DNA of 64,000 nt from Paenibacillus sp. Soil522 (GTDB taxonomy: Bacteria; Bacillota; Bacilli; Paenibacillales; Paenibacillaceae). The position numbers were made by a program, and so were the translations under genes. Location of the stretch: assembly GCF_001428245.1 (NCBI RefSeq), contig NZ_LMRV01000110.1:150229-214228 (forward strand), in the 5' to 3' direction. The notes under the pieces are model-generated. The model did not search any database. It saw nothing but the letters and a program-made list of their open reading frames with translations, and had not been told where the DNA came from. How positions within the stretch are numbered: position 1 is the stretch's first letter; each line of letters starts with the position of its first letter. Positions 63,231 to 64,000 of the stretch are shown here, one piece after another.

Positions 63231-63746
63231 ATGATGATGAAAATTGAATTTGAAAATAAGACGATAGAAGTTAATGTTCTATATGGCATTAGAAAAAAGA
63301 TTTCGATTCATATCGATTCTATGGGTCTCATAACCGTTAAAGCTCCTAATGGTACAAGTAATGAGATGGTTATGAACGCCGTGAAACATCATGGGAAAAG
63401 GATCTTGGAACAATTACATACGATTGCGGAAGCTCGTAATATTCCTAAGACAAGGGAGTATCAAGATGAAGGAAAGTTCCTTCATCTTGGGAAATATTAT
63501 TTTCTCCATGAGTTAATCGAGACGAAAGAGCTAAATGAAGAAGAACTGAAAAATAGTCTTAAGAAGTTCTATTTCTCAAGCTGCAAGAAGATTGTAGGGG
63601 AACGAATCAAAATTTATCAAACTCAGCTGAAAGTAAAACCCAAAACGATTGAGGTAGTTGAGTCTAGAACCAAGTGGGGAAGCTGCAGCTCGGATAAAAA
63701 AATAAGAGTCTGTAAAATTCTTTGTGTAAACTCCAAAACCTATTAA
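63231..63746 (+). pseudogene. YgjP-like metallopeptidase gene cut by an IS element
   Basis: From one of three adjacent ATG codons (63231-63239) a frame encodes about 157 residues of a YgjP/DUF45 (M48-like) metallopeptidase: HIDSMGLITVKAPNG, FLHLGKYYFLHE, then VVESRTKWGSCSSDKKIR. In intact proteins this is followed by the LxxVxxHExxH zinc helix. Here the text changes at about 63707 into an unrelated tail (VCKILCVNSKTY), so the catalytic half is lost. The break coincides with the left end of an IS256-like sequence. Confidence 0.75.
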
Positions 63747-63843
63747 AATAGGAATAGACGAAAGGTTGGGAGAACACATGGGACTTTGGACGAAACAGCA
63801 GCTACGTGCTTTCATTAAGGAGAATAATTTGGTCACAGCTTGA
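63707..63843 (+). mobile_element. Left end of an IS256-family insertion sequence (fragment)
   Basis: After the break in the peptidase gene comes an AT-rich stretch with GTGTAAA (as in IS256 terminal repeats), then GGGAG and ATG at 63778 opening MGLWTKQQLRAFIKENNLV, the characteristic beginning of IS256-family transposases in Paenibacillus and relatives. After 21 codons TGA (63841-63843) follows and the sequence no longer resembles a transposase. No DDE residues or right inverted repeat are visible, so it is a non-autonomous remnant. Confidence 0.7.
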
Positions 63844-63845
63844 GA

Positions 63846-63884
63846 AATAGAACTTCTTAAGACTATTTTTCAGTTCTATTTTTT
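63846..63884 (+). terminator. Terminator-like hairpin at the right edge
   Basis: AATAGAACT (63846-63854) pairs perfectly with AGTTCTATT (63872-63880), followed by a T-run to 63884. The remaining bases to 64000 are AT-rich and show no gene. Confidence 0.6.
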
Positions 63885-64000
63885 CAATCAATTTATAAAA
63901 GATCATAAAGAACATCATTGTGACCATGATAAAACCAATTAGAAATATTATGAGCATATTAGAGCACGTCCTAATCTTATTTAATTGATTAATTCAATAC

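Noticed and set aside
1..64000. CRISPR arrays, tRNA and rRNA genes
   Set aside because: No short regularly spaced repeats with unique spacers, no clover-leaf with TTCGANTC pattern and no rRNA sequence were recognised by eye; a tRNAscan or Infernal run would be decisive.

Overview
The window is a bacterial chromosome segment that looks like a Paenibacillaceae member (Firmicutes, probably Paenibacillus). This is inferred from strong AGGAGG ribosome sites with frequent GTG and TTG starts, a Bacillus-type purine operon, YesMN/LplB-type sugar uptake genes, LysM-GH18 spore-type hydrolases, and orthologues of the B. subtilis yer/yef region (yerB, yerC, dgkB, rlmCD). No rRNA, tRNA or CRISPR array was recognised.

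Region by region. 1-11.2 kb: tail of an unknown gene; a two-component system behind a perfect Fur-type box; proline dehydrogenase; a phosphodiester glycosidase pair; a secreted stalk-like protein; fused MsrAB; a nitroreductase; a small GGDEF cyclase; a LysM-GH18 protein. 11.5-26.6 kb: the complete purEKBCSQLFMNHD operon, with a PurR double box over the promoter, a guanine riboswitch, a long folded leader, a 169-bp near-palindrome between purC and purS, and a 123-bp tandem repeat between purN and purH. 26.7-37.0 kb: a sugar-uptake locus (YesM/YesN-like regulators, two permeases, binding lipoprotein) whose catabolic end is decaying: the GH78 rhamnosidase carries an in-frame amber codon and the nucleoside hydrolase has lost its middle. 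37.1-38.6 kb: a Bcr/CflA efflux pump, a 29-codon histidine-kinase remnant and a 39-aa membrane peptide.

38.8-43.4 kb: a compact operon joining a PhnD/PhnE/PhnC-type oxyanion ABC transporter to selD and mnmH (selU). I read it as a candidate selenite uptake to selenophosphate to 2-selenouridine-tRNA pathway, and it is the most interesting system here. 43.5-53.5 kb: hydrolase, YqeG-like HAD protein with altered motifs, a second inverted copy of the 123-bp repeat, yerB, DUF47-Pit phosphate transport, a dense cluster of DnaA boxes (48.55-48.90 kb), yerC, a CbiX-like chelatase, dgkB and rlmCD.

53.6-64.0 kb: accessory, more AT-rich in its spacers. It has a HupE-like membrane protein, a TPR membrane protein and a 52-aa peptide in one operon, a secreted purple-acid-phosphatase-like enzyme, and a divergent operon of two membrane proteins, a metallophosphatase-like protein without its metal ligands, and a lipoprotein. 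The right edge holds a YgjP-like metallopeptidase gene cut by the left end of an IS256-family element. All functional calls rest on reading motifs by eye; no database search was run.
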